From contig JAJEKV010000052.1 in the NCBI GenBank assembly GCA_021234155.1, positions 4,137,606 through 4,201,605 of the forward strand: 64,000 nt of DNA, in the 5' to 3' direction. Positions 38,600 through 49,480 of the stretch are shown here, piece after piece. This DNA is from Isoetes taiwanensis. Lineage: Eukaryota > Streptophyta > Lycopodiopsida > Isoetales > Isoetaceae. A program made the position numbers and the translations under genes. The notes under the pieces were generated by a model. It was not told the origin of the DNA and made no database searches. It worked only from the letters and a program-made list of their open reading frames with translations. Numbering within the stretch: position 1 is the stretch's first letter; every line of letters begins with the position of its first letter.

Positions 38600-39209
38600 T
38601 TAACATGATTTCAAGTTGTCTACCCAACATCTAGATGAAACCTAAAACAACAACTGAACCATTCCAGACAGACTAAACTGTAAAGAATGGCATATAGTCG
38701 CCAATTATAGACAGATTAATCACAAGTACGACAAAAAAGCAAAGACTAAACAATTACGCACATCTTACACCTGGGGTTCTTGTGATGTCTATGTTTTGGT
38801 TGACGTAGTTTTGGGAAAGCTTAATGAGCTTTGATGATGGTTTTCAGGAATGATCTGAATTGAATTAACATAATCAAAGATAGATTCTTGAATGTAAAAG
38901 AGAAGGAAAAGTAGTGCTTTTAGATTATCATCTGTGGTTTTATATAATCATATAGTGAGGATTGATTTTGAATAGATGAGAAATTGATGAGTTTAACACA
39001 TATGATTGTATCACGGTTGGATGATGTTATTAAATTGCCTTAGGTTGTTGGTCCTTAAAAGTATATCATGTCAGTGATTTAATCGTTCTAGGAGCATGGG
39101 ATCATACTTACTATTGTCAATGTAGCTTGTTGTTAATGTTTTTATTTAATTAAAGGAATTATGTTTTATCATATTCTGATTTGGTTGGCTTAGTAAAGTA
39201 CAATTATGC
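38600..39209. other. AT-rich spacer before the LINE
   Basis: No gene seen. A 9-bp string aatgttttt at 39135-39143 also follows the LINE A-tail at 42510 and is a weak candidate for its target duplication. Confidence 0.4.
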
Positions 39210-41963
39210 ATGCATGGATTATTCTTAAAAGCATACAGTAAGATGGCCCACCTTCAAAATCTGAGGGACAAACTCCCCTACGGATCAGAGGAAGAAAAAG
39301 AAAACATAAGATTAGAAATTGAAAAAGAAGAAATCAGAATTGCTGAGGGATGGAGGCTAAAGGCAAAGATTAGAGAGATCAAAAATGATGAAAGATGCAA
39401 TTCCAAGTTCTTCTTTGCGAAGGCCAAAGGCAGAGTGAAAAAGAACCATATCTTTGAAATTAAGGTTGGAGATAATGACATTTCGGATGAGGATCAAATT
39501 AAGCAAGCTGCAACCACTCACTTTACCAACATTATGGGTACTAATCAGGACTGCCCTCAGGCCATTATGGACAACTTCATCAATCTTCAAGCCAAGGTAA
39601 GCATTGAGGATAATTTAAACATAGCCAAGCCTTTTTCCAACAGGGAACTCTACAATAATGCTATGGATATGGAAAAAGGTAAGAGCCCCGGCCCCGACGG
39701 GCTCCCTGTAGAATTCTTCACCAAAGTATGGCCGATCTTAGGAGACTGCTTCACCAATCTTGCAAATGAGTTCAGAGAAATGAAGTGCTTAGATGCAAGG
39801 ATCAACACCAGTATGATAGCTCTTATCCCGAAGATTGACATGCCTGTAACATTCTCAGACTACAGACCGATTTCTCTTACCAATGTCATCTACAAGATCA
39901 TATCAGGTACCATTGCCAGAAGACTGAGAAATGTTCTTGAAAGAATCATCAGCACATCCCAAGCTGCTTACTTGAAAGATAGATTTATCTTGGACAATGT
40001 GGTAACAGCAGCCCTCGGATTGAGGTGGGCCAAAGATTCCAACCAAGACATAGCCCTCATAAAGCTTGATATCACAAAGGCCTTTGACACTGTAAGTTGG
40101 AACTTCTTATTCAAATGTTGTAAAGCCCTTGGGTTCTCTGATGAGGTAATTTTACTTTTCAAAGCAATTTTGGCTAACTCTAGATCTTCTGTGCTTATTA
40201 ATGGGGAGTGCAGCCCCTTCTTCCCCCTGCAAAGGGGGGTGAAACAAGGATGCCCCTTAGCCCCTTTTCTATTTCTTATCATCATGGAGGCCCTTCATAG
40301 CAAGCTAGAAGAGGCTAAAAGGACTAACATGATCCAAGGTCTTAGCCTCCCAAATAATGGGGAAATGGATCAAATTCTGAATGGGCATTTTGCAGACGAC
40401 ACATTTCTTTTCGTTTCTATGGACAACAGATCCCTGTCCAATGCTCAAACAATTTTGGAAGAATTCGGGATCGCCTCGGGCTGCAAGATCAACCCAGTTA
40501 AATCCAAAGTGGTAACAAGGGACCAGGTAAAAGGAGAGCAAACAGCTGCTCTCATGGGCTGTAAGTACATTCCCCCCACTAATTCTTCTAAGATTCTGGG
40601 TATCCCTTTAGCTTTAAAAGGTAGCCCTTCAGATATTTGGTCAGATATTATTGAGAAGTTCCAAAAAAAGGTAGATAGTTTGAATTCCAAGTATATCTCT
40701 AAACAGGGCAGGGCTATAATTGCCAATTTTGTCATATCTTCCTCTCATGTTTATCAATCCTCTGTCATCCTTGCACCCAAAAAGGTCTCGGCTAAACTCC
40801 AGAGTATCATAGGTAGATTCATCTCTTGTGGCCAGAATAGGAGATGCTGGACCCCTGTTGCTATGGTTGAATGCTGCAAACACAGAAATATTGGGGGTTT
40901 GGGGGTCATCAACATTGAGAAACAGGGGATTGCTCTCGCGGCCAAGTACTTCTATAAGGCTGCTCACAACAAGATCAAACACCCGGTTGCCATCATCATC
41001 AGATACTATCTTAATAAATGTCTTTCATATGGATGGAGGAAGCTCAACCTTAATCTGCCCCATGCTATTTACTTTCCCTTCTCCATCCCGAATTCTATTC
41101 CAGGATTGATTAAGAAATGGATCAGAGCTTGGAATTTGGTTAAAGGCATGTTCTCCTGGAAGGAGGGGCTCTCCATGGACCAATCGATCTTTTGGAACCC
41201 TGCTTTGCTTACTAATGACCCCTCCCTCTGTTTAGCTTGTCATTTTCCTGAGCAAGCCAGACTTTGGAGCAGCAAAGGTCTAAATTATATCAGTGATTTG
41301 TTTGATGATCAGGGAATCATCCCCTTCAGGAATTCTGTTCTGGCTGGAGAGGATGCTAACACTGAAATGCTTTATAACAACATCTGTACTGCTCTGGCTA
41401 GGGGAACATGGTCTGAGGACAATCTCAATTGGACTCAAAATGGCTCAGGGGAGTTTACAGTTAATTCTGCCTACAAGTATTTGATGAAGGATCAAAAGAT
41501 TTCCATCCACACCAAGTGGCAGTTAGGGGAAGTAAGATGCATAAGAAATTTGAAATTCTTGTGGTCTAGTCCTATCCCTCCTAAGATAAAATCTTTTATT
41601 TGGCAGCTTTGGCACAAAGCCTTAGCAACCAATGATAAAAGACACAGACTTCATATGGCTGACTCAGATGTCTGCCCCAGATGTCTAGGCCACAAGGAAG
41701 ATGAGGAGCATTTGTTTAGATCTTGCATCTGGTCAGAATGGATTCTGGAGCTTGCCTCCATGATTTTTGGCTATGACCTGAATTCCATGGCTTCAGTTGA
41801 CTTCTTCATGCCGGATTTCCCTAAGGACTGGAGACTATACATCCTCCTGTGGAGGATCTGGAAGGGCAGAAATAATTTCATCTTTAAGTGTGAAATTACT
41901 CATCCAGAAGCGGTTATCAAGCAGATCGAATACGACATCAAATGGATCAATGCTGCTATCTAA
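39210..41963 (+). CDS. L1 LINE reverse transcriptase with C-terminal zinc-binding domain (ORF2, endonuclease missing)
   Basis: This 917-codon frame encodes the L1-clade RT that would copy its own RNA at a nicked target. Order: an N-terminal connector (residues 1-110), then G-K-S-P-G-P-D-G-L-P (about 150), Y-R-P-I-S-L-T-N (about 217), L-I-K-L-D-I-T-K-A-F-D-T-V (motif A), R-G-V-K-Q-G-C-P-L-A-P (motif B) and H-F-A-D-D-T (motif C, catalytic D-D). Then follow thumb sequences and near the C-terminus a zf-RVT domain (P-P-K-I-K-S-F-I-W, C-P-R-C...E-D-E-E-H-L-F...C). The endonuclease half is absent; the ATG at 39210 is only the first in frame. Full ORF2 proteins are about 1,250-1,350 aa. It is probably inactive without the endonuclease. 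Confidence 0.93.
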   Translation: MHGLFLKAYSKMAHLQNLRDKLPYGSEEEKENIRLEIEKEEIRIAEGWRLKAKIREIKNDERCNSKFFFAKAKGRVKKNHIFEIKVGDNDISDEDQIKQAATTHFTNIMGTNQDCPQAIMDNFINLQAKVSIEDNLNIAKPFSNRELYNNAMDMEKGKSPGPDGLPVEFFTKVWPILGDCFTNLANEFREMKCLDARINTSMIALIPKIDMPVTFSDYRPISLTNVIYKIISGTIARRLRNVLERIISTSQAAYLKDRFILDNVVTAALGLRWAKDSNQDIALIKLDITKAFDTVSWNFLFKCCKALGFSDEVILLFKAILANSRSSVLINGECSPFFPLQRGVKQGCPLAPFLFLIIMEALHSKLEEAKRTNMIQGLSLPNNGEMDQILNGHFADDTFLFVSMDNRSLSNAQTILEEFGIASGCKINPVKSKVVTRDQVKGEQTAALMGCKYIPPTNSSKILGIPLALKGSPSDIWSDIIEKFQKKVDSLNSKYISKQGRAIIANFVISSSHVYQSSVILAPKKVSAKLQSIIGRFISCGQNRRCWTPVAMVECCKHRNIGGLGVINIEKQGIALAAKYFYKAAHNKIKHPVAIIIRYYLNKCLSYGWRKLNLNLPHAIYFPFSIPNSIPGLIKKWIRAWNLVKGMFSWKEGLSMDQSIFWNPALLTNDPSLCLACHFPEQARLWSSKGLNYISDLFDDQGIIPFRNSVLAGEDANTEMLYNNICTALARGTWSEDNLNWTQNGSGEFTVNSAYKYLMKDQKISIHTKWQLGEVRCIRNLKFLWSSPIPPKIKSFIWQLWHKALATNDKRHRLHMADSDVCPRCLGHKEDEEHLFRSCIWSEWILELASMIFGYDLNSMASVDFFMPDFPKDWRLYILLWRIWKGRNNFIFKCEITHPEAVIKQIEYDIKWINAAI

Positions 41964-42510
41964 AACTTTGTATAAGACTTCCTATGAATCTTACAATCTA
42001 TCTGTGGTTATTGCAGGTATTATCTTTGTGCTGGTGCGAAAGCTTAAATGGAAGAAGATGGACCCGGTGGTTAATCAGCGATGGCTCAAGGTATTCGGGC
42101 CACCAGATCTCTACAAACACGAGGAACCGTGCCTATGTAACTGTTGCTGCGATCAAAACCCGGACGCTAGAAGAGGACAATTATGTGAAGCAAAGGACAA
42201 CAAAGGCCGTTTCAATATGGCAAAAGCAGAGTCTTGCTTATGCGCATTCTGCACACTTACAATCATGGTCAGGGGCAGAGGAAGAAAATCGACCAATCAG
42301 AACCTCAGATCTCACTTTTAGTCAATCTGCTATATCTCAATCGACAGTTTTATATATTCCATACTTAAGCTTCAAGTACTTATCATCTTATTACTCTATC
42401 TCCTTTCTAGGAGTTTTTTTGGGGGTTACACTTCCCCATAAAAAGTACCTTTTTGTAACACCATAAATTATAATTAATATACATATATAAGCCTTCAACC
42501 AAAAAAAAAA
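39210..42510 (+). mobile_element. 5'-truncated L1-type LINE
   Basis: It contains an uninterrupted RT/zf-RVT frame, a 3' region of about 540 bp, and a terminal A-run at about 42501-42510. The apurinic endonuclease and ORF1 are missing, so insertion was 5'-truncated. Because the frame is still open over 917 codons, the insertion is young relative to neighbouring elements, or the frame has been preserved. The next element (Harbinger) begins 41 bp after the A-tail. Confidence 0.88.
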
Positions 42511-43104
42511 TGTTTTTGGGATGTATCATGGTGTGGTTGGTTACCCACTAAGGGTGATTTTCCACTACGTGGATGTCTTATTTTTTGGCCAATAAAATTC
42601 GTGCACATCAGAAAAAAAAAATAAGATGGTTTTTCCACTGCCCTAAATGCGACATGGCGCAACCCTGTTCCGTACGACCTGATAGTCTTATTTTATTCCG
42701 GGGGAAATCCCCCGGAAGAGAATGTGACTCGAAGACACAGCCAATAGAAAATCTTCGTGGCCGAAAACTTCGCAAGGCTGAAAGCGGGACAGTATGTTGC
42801 CAAAATAAGAGTCATTTTTTCCCTCCATCTCCATTTCGTGAGCGCCTTCATCATCATCATCCGAGATTTCTTCATCGTCATAGCTTTCAAAACAGGTTAG
42901 CATTACTTCCAATTTACTTTCAGAGAATGGTTTCGGGATTAGCAGACATCAAAATGTGCTGTTTTGTAATGTACTGTTTTATTTTATGCATGTAAATTCT
43001 GAATTTAATGAACATCAATTTGCAACCGATAGATTGCTTCTATTGTAAATGAATTGCTTCTTTTGAGTTTTAATCTTCCTTGTTGCTTGCACTTCTTTCC
43101 AGAC

Positions 43105-44109
43105 ATGGCTGGATTTGAACCGTACAATCAAATGTCTCAATCAAGTTACTCCTCTTTTGTTCCACTATCTCAAGACATGGATGAGAATTCCACTCCTGAA
43201 ATGCCAACACCTCCTGTTGTTCACTATCCATATCGTCCTATTAGCCATCCACATTATCCATACGCTGTGCGTTCAAGCTTTCCTGAAATTTCTGAGATGC
43301 CTACTCCTGCCAACATATTCACTTGTCCACCTGTGTTTCATAGTGATGCACCAGGTTCCCAGGGTGTTTCCCAAGAACCATGTGACAAAAAAAAGCGAGG
43401 CCGTAAACAAAAAACTGCTAAAACACCAGCAGGAGATGTTGTGAAGGGTAGGGGCACTAACTGGAAGGATCATTGGGTAGTTACACTAATTCATCTTCGT
43501 GGACAGATGCACGAAGAGTTTCTGACTAAAGCTGGTAGACAGGGTGTTGATATCTAGCACAAACTATATGTGCAATTGGTGTCCAAGTGCCCTGACTTGG
43601 ACAAGGATAGTGAAGCGTGCAGGAAGAAGTGACAAGCAGTATATAAGGAGTACAAAGCAGATAAAAATCAAAATAATGTGTCTGGTTCTGAAAGGAGCGA
43701 AACGTGCAAGTGGTATGATCTTATAGATCAGTACATGAACCAACGAGCACATGTTGTGTGCTATGCTCACGAAAGTGCAACAGATGCAAACACTCCGATG
43801 GCAGACGATCTTGATGAGATTGAAGAGATTGATGTGGCTGGTGGGGAAAAAAGAAAGGCACCGGAAGACACACCAAAGGAATGTGATCAAAAACCAAGTG
43901 TAGTGGCTGGGAAATCCAAGAGAGTTAAAAACGCTGCAGCAGAGGTAGCTAAGGCCGTCAATGCCATGACAGAATTTAATAAAAGGGCTCATGAAGAGAG
44001 CTTTGAACTGGAGAAAAAGAAGTGCAGCTACGAGGAAGAAAAAATCAATATGTTGAAGGAATTGTCCCGCAGTCTTACTGGACTTTTTGAAAAGCTGTCG
44101 AAGGATTAA
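43105..44109 (+). pseudogene. Harbinger ORF1, trihelix/Myb-like DNA-binding protein with two Trp-to-stop changes
   Basis: The ATG at 43105 opens a frame to 44109 broken only by TAG at 43555-43557 and TGA at 43630-43632. Order: a Pro/Tyr-rich N-terminus, a basic K-K-K-R-G-R-K-Q-K stretch, then a trihelix-like domain from N-W-K-D-H-W-V-V-T-L to W-Y-D-L-I-D-Q. Then come an acidic linker and a C-terminal coiled coil (F-N-K-R-A-H-E-E-S-F-E-L-E-K-K-K). Both stops fall where Trp is normal in the family, and each is one G-to-A change from TGG. In active elements this protein and the transposase act together in the nucleus. Confidence 0.85.
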
Positions 44110-44405
44110 TTCTTGTGTTAGGAAAAGTTGATGTGGAGGACTATTATGTTATTCATATTGGAATGACTCGTTCCATGTTAATTTGTTTGTTTGAATCAAG
44201 ATTATGTTTAAAATATAATTGGTTATCAATATGTAATTGGGCATCCGTATCTATGTCAAAGTTGTTTCTGTGTTGGTTTTTTACCTCGCTGAATTTCCGT
44301 GTCAGAACTAGGCTGCAGACCTGCAATCTTGGTTCTTGTACTTCTTACATGCATTTGTTTAATATGTTGCGCAGACAAGAAATTCTTTGAAGGAGACTCC
44401 ATCTT

Positions 44406-44777
44406 TTAGGGATTCAACTTGGTGATAAGGTTAGTCTCCACTACCATACCACAACTATTTGTAGAGTTGAAATCATGTGCTATTTGATAAATTTCTTTCT
44501 GGAGAATGTTCATCTTTTCATTGCCTGATAGTATATCATTTTTAAAAGACTTATTTTCATCCTCGAGCTTTTGTATTTCATGTAATTTTAATGAGACTAC
44601 TTCGTCAAACTTGTTTCTGTCCATTACCATTTGGGAAATAATATTTTGCAGCTTATGGATTGTCTCCTCAAACTTCTCTTGATTAGCATGCACCTGAGCT
44701 TTTAAATCATGGTTTTCGTGCAGCAAACTTCGCAGCATATGGGGTGCATTTATTCCTACTTCTCTTGGTGTCTCCAT
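44406..44777 (-). CDS. Minus-strand coiled-coil ORF inside the Harbinger element, unknown
   Basis: This 123-codon frame runs opposite to both transposon genes and lies between them. It is mostly a heptad-type coiled coil, for example E-K-F-E-E-T-I-H-K-L-Q-N-I-I and E-I-Q-K-L-E-D-E-N-K-S-F. It is not a shadow of a known gene. It could be a captured host fragment, because coiled coils of this sort occur in several plant protein families, but I do not recognise the parent. Confidence 0.35.
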   Translation of the reverse strand: METPREVGINAPHMLRSLLHENHDLKAQVHANQEKFEETIHKLQNIISQMVMDRNKFDEVVSLKLHEIQKLEDENKSFKNDILSGNEKMNILQKEIYQIAHDFNSTNSCGMVVETNLITKLNP

Positions 44778-45890
44778 TAGGATCAGAGCTAATCTCTATT
44801 AGGATCATTAGGATCAGAGCCATGGTTTTAGCTCACTTAAAAACTGGAAGCTTAAACTTGTAAAGAAAAGGAGATAACACTGGAAGAAGGAAAGCATAAA
44901 GAAACACTACTTGAGAAGGCTGGGCCTCTATTGCAGGCATTAAACTTATAGATGTGTGGAAATCAGATGAGTGTGAAGGATCTCCCTGTTCGTACTTGAC
45001 TTGCCCTTCCTGTTGCTTTAGAACTCTTGTAAGATTTAAGCGAGAAGTTACATCATGTCACAAACGAATATGTGAAGCAGCTGATGGACATTCGTATGCA
45101 AGTGGTGAAGAACTGCCACTCGGAATTGTTTTGATCAGGTATATGTAGATGGATTAGAGCATGGATAGTATATAAGGTTTCCAGTTCCTATACCATCACA
45201 GGTTATACACTTGCATCTGTAAACGATTGTCCAGAACGAGACCCCTATAGTTGGTAATGCTTATGGTATTTATTTGTAAAAGACCATATTTGGAGCAGTT
45301 TGAATATTGGACGTACATATTTGTCTTCAAATTTACAATGCTTAAAATATGTACTACAAGGTCTGATGCATGTTCTTTGTCCTAAGGGTATTAGAAGGAA
45401 GCTCTTATACAGGCTGCTTTAATTATGTGGCAGGAACTTGAGCAGGTTGTGCTGAGTTGTTTTGCGGGCTTGCAGTTTTATGACAAATTCAATATAAGGC
45501 ATGATATTGCTGAATTGTTGGAGTATTTATGGAATGTGCCTAGCCATCATTAGCCATCACCTGACCCCAATGGCTAGCTAAGACATACAACAATTTATAA
45601 TGTTAGATTGGCTGCATAGTTAATACTTGTACTATTTTTATTTTGTGGGGTTTCCTTCTTTGTTTCGTTTTACTTATATGCTCTCTATGATAACTGTTAC
45701 AGAAGACAGGAGCTTCTACTTGAAATTCCTGAATTTGCTCATAAATGAGCGCTAGTAGCTGGTTAGTACCTAGAAGCGCTTGTATGGATTTTGCACAGCT
45801 AATTAACTTTTGCATCCATTTCTTCTGATATTATCTATAATCTGCATGTTTAGGTTTGAGTCAAATATTTGAATTGTTTGGATCTTCTCA

Positions 45891-47210
45891 ATGGATCCAA
45901 GCACTCGACAAAGCCTTCTACAAATATGCCAAATGTTGCAGTTGTTCATAACGCTGGAGATGTTAAGGCCTAGCGAGGCACCACCATCCAAGAGATACAT
46001 GTATGCATGTGTGCAAGTACTCGAGTTGGTGCAGAAAATGAGTTTCATGACAAGGCAACAAAGGAGTTGTTGGGTGTACAGGCGCATAGAAGGATATTAT
46101 GAAAACATCTTGTCACATAGTCACACAGACAGAATGTTTCGTCAGAAGATGAGGGTGTCACGGGCAACTTTTGAATGGTTGTGCGGTGTATTACATCCAG
46201 TGCTAGTGAGGAAGGACACTCATCTAAGGTTGGCTTTGGAAGTCCCAAAAAAAGTGGCCATCGCATTGACTCGTCTTGCAAGTGGTTCAACACTTCCAGT
46301 GGTAGCAGAATTATACGGAGTTGGTGTCACTACAGCTTATAGATGTGTTGTAGAATTTTGCCAGGCAATTAAAATAAAGAGGGAAGAACTGCATTGTGGT
46401 ATTAATTGGCCCTCCATGAGTACTTGTAAGAAATATGCAGCTGGATTCGAGGCCAAGCATGGCATTCCTAATGTGATTGGGGCAAAGGATGGCGGTCACA
46501 TTCCCATAATGTCTCCTATAGAGCATGCTCCCCGATTATTACAATAGGAAAGGCTTTCACTCCATTCTTTTACAAATCATCGTTGATTCCGTGTGTCCGA
46601 TATGGGATTATGATGTTGGTTGGGCAGAAGTATGCACGATTGGGCACTATTTCAAAGAACATCTCGCACCAAGTTTACATCCGAAAAATGGGCAACTATT
46701 GCATATTGGGTGATGCAGGTTATAATGCTAGGAATTGGTTGCTGACCCCGTATTTGAATGTAGGTCCAGGATTTACTCCTATACAAAAGACCGAATTTCA
46801 TCCAAATAGCACCGTGGATGTCCGTGGAGAGGGCGCTTGGTATACTTAAAGCTCAAGCTGTGATATTATTGAAGAAAATGGAGATGCGTTTGAAGCATGT
46901 ACCGCTAGTTGTTTCAACGTGTCTAGTTCTACATAACTTATGCATTATTCACAATGATGCTTTTGATGAAATTTGGATCAGGGAAGCTCAAGAGGAGTTA
47001 CAAGAATATAGGGATAATGCTGCTAGAGACGCTTTACGAGAATTAGGTGTGGCTTCTGATGGTGTTGCAAATGCTTCGGATTCTGATGTTCAAGAGGAGG
47101 TTGTTGTACTCGATTATCCATTGGAGGATACTGCAAGAAGGGACGCATTGGCTAGAGCTTTGTATGAAGTAAACAAATGCAATGGAATTGCAACTATGGA
47201 GGAGGATTGA
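45891..47210 (+). pseudogene. Harbinger DDE transposase, frameshifted
   Basis: The first frame (45891-46547) encodes the N-terminus and helix-turn-helix region (V-A-E-L-Y-G-V-G-V-T-T-A-Y-R) and the first catalytic Asp in G-A-K-D-G-G-H-I-P-I. An extra C near 46533 shifts to a frame with Y-Y-N-R-K-G-F-H-S-I-L-L-Q and D-Y-D-V-G-W. H-D of the second catalytic position survives in yet another frame at 46635-46640. L-G-D-A-G-Y...W-L-L-T-P-Y follows in the 46583-46849 frame. The catalytic Glu, M-S-V-E-R-A-L-G-I-L-K, opens the last frame at 46818, which runs to the stop at 47210. All three DDE residues survive but never in one frame. Confidence 0.92.
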
Positions 47211-47456
47211 TATGGATTTGTGCAGTAAACTACATAAAGTGTTGCTACGTTGAATTAAAATGTGAAGTCTCATGTCACGTAGTGGAAAATGTAAACTTTT
47301 AAGACATGTCTTATATTATTGGGACATGTCTTATTTTTTATAATGAAAAAAATGATAAAAATAAGACATGTCTTAAACATGATGTGGCATCATAAAATGG
47401 TGTCATATAATTATATGACAGTCTTAAAATGTGACTGTAGTAGAAAATCACCCTAA

Positions 47457-49480
47457 TATGGTATATAGTTTGCTATGCAATTTGGTTGACATTGAGAATC
47501 CCGTATTGGAATGCTCTGTGATATAATCCTCTGGGGCCGGAGTCCAGGTGCAATGGTTTAGACTCGCGATTATTGCACAGTGATATATGAATGGTTTATT
47601 TAGAACATCGGGCGTTAATACTTTAGGGTACAACGTCTTGCACAGTTAAGTGGTCCTCCAATGTTGGGTGCAGCGTGGATGGGTGTGTACACACGTGGTT
47701 TACCTTGTCTCTATGTCATTGGCCTGATCAGCCGAGTTGACCATGCTTAGACCCAGAGGAATATTGGTTGTTGCCATGGTTGCTATGTTATTATTATGTT
47801 AATTAGGACGTCTTGTATTGAATTGCAATGGTTGTAGTATGTAGTAGATATTCATCGGTAAATTGTACATTGTGGGACATGCTTGTATGGATTACTAACT
47901 TGAGTTTTAGGGGCAAGGCTACGGTAAGGTTAAGTTATTGTTTCTGGATGGATGCATTATGTTGTTGATGCTTAGGCATGTCCTAGAACCTCGATCGCCA
48001 CTTAGTTCTTGTGATTAACCTCATTGTTGATGGTGTAAGCAGATGTGCAAAGGCTCCAGAGTGTACCCAAGCTTCGGGAAGGCGAGAGTAGGAATTGGAT
48101 TGCAAATAAATAAACTTGTTGACTATATAAGAACTGGATTGAAGCTGTAGCGTGAGAATATTATTATTGGTTATGGGGGAATAGTCTTTGGGACCTTGGA
48201 ATATTGATATAAAGAATAAATTCTTTACCTGTGTTATTGTTGCGGATGCATGAGTTAATTTCTTACGTTTTTAGGCTTAAGTAGATCCAATGGTCGAGAT
48301 TGATGGAATCTCTAGTTACTATAAAGGTTAACTGGCCAAGCCCGTCAAAAAGACCAAAAGAAACCACAAAAAAGGAAACATGACCACTAAATGAAATTAA
48401 GCTGCTCAAGCAAATATATGGTTTTGCATACAATACGCGCCAAGAATCATAGTCCCAACCATGCATGAAAGGCCCTCCCGGAATGCAATACCATAGTCCC
48501 AACCATGCGTGAAAGGCCCTCCCGCAATGCAATACAAAATGAATTGTGCAAACTTAATAATAACCTTTTTTTTAATCCAAGACCAAAGTGGCATCAGTTT
48601 TAGTGTGTTTGTGCAGCGACGTGACATACATGCCCACATTCTTAGGACCATTAATTTGGTCAGCATATAGTAACACGTAGATACGCAAATTTTGACATGG
48701 TGATAAGAGGAAACTTAAAAGAATTTCGATCCTGATCATCATATATTCCCGTTTTCGTTCTATTTTCCTCTGTTCCAGGCCATAGGCTGTGTGCCTAACA
48801 TGCATATCGATGGTACAACAAAGGCATTCGTTATTTTAAATATACTGTTCCCATAGACAGACGGAAAAATATTACGTTAAGAACTTCATTCAATCAGAGG
48901 TATGCAAATCCTGCTTAAATCTGGCTGTTGTCTGCCTCTGAATTGTGTAGATTTTTGTGAGATTTCTGCGAGAAATTGCAGGAATCAACTGACAACATTT
49001 TCTGTGCCTGCAGTGGACTGAGTGATATGGAGTCCGGAATGTGGCATATCCGGCCAGAAAACAGAGGTAAATCTGGCCATCCGCTATCAGCCAGGGTCTC
49101 GGGTTCCACATAAACTTGGCCCCCGTCATGACTACTAAGCAAATGATTTTCCTGTGGTTCAAGCTAATGAGTGAATAGCTCAAACCTTGAGTACTAGTTC
49201 ACTCATCTTCGATAGAAATGTGAATAAAATAATTATCATTGCAAGCATTTACTTGCTTGCTTATCAAATAATATCAGTTATTTCTGTCACTTAAACGCTT
49301 TACAGCTGTTGTTGCTTGTCTATTGCCTCCTGTGCTGTCTTCTCGTGTCTATTACCTTGTGCCAACAGAAACCAACGAGATGCAACTGAATGTTCACTGC
49401 AACTTCTCATATTGCAAAAGAGGGTTGCAGAAAAGACTGTCAATTATGCTCGGCAACGAGCTGCTTGTAGAAATTATAGC
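47457..49480. other. Intergenic sequence with one tandem duplication
   Basis: No gene is recognised. A 44-bp tandem duplication lies at 48448-48491 and 48492-48535 (starting catagtcccaacc). The 3' untranslated region of the DUS3 gene should fall in the right part, since its stop codon is at 49481-49483; I could not pick a poly(A) signal with confidence. Confidence 0.5.
48448..48535. repeat. 44-bp tandem duplication
   Basis: Two head-to-tail copies differ at only two positions, with unit start catagtcccaacc and end gcaatac. Confidence 0.85.

Larger units (their letters stand above)
42552..47453 (+). mobile_element. PIF/Harbinger DNA transposon, complete ends, mutated genes
   Basis: Terminal inverted repeats of 17 bp match at 16 of 17 positions: GGGTGATTTTCCACTAC at 42552-42568 and the complement at 47437-47453. 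Each end is flanked by TAA (42549-42551, 47454-47456), the 3-bp TWA target duplication of this superfamily. Length is 4,902 bp. It carries the usual gene pair, a trihelix/Myb-like DNA-binding protein and a DDE transposase. An inner copy of the end sequence (cacgtagtggaaaat, about 47275-47289) and three AAGACATGTCTT-like palindromes (47300-47373) lie near the right end. Both genes are broken. Confidence 0.95.

Noticed and set aside
39135-39143. aatgttttt as LINE target duplication
   Set aside because: Only 9 bases of low complexity and about 65 bases before the first open codons; not strong enough to claim.
41797-42466. Plus-strand ORFs after the LINE RT stop
   Set aside because: No similarity to known LINE proteins; they overlap the end of the RT frame and the 3' untranslated region.
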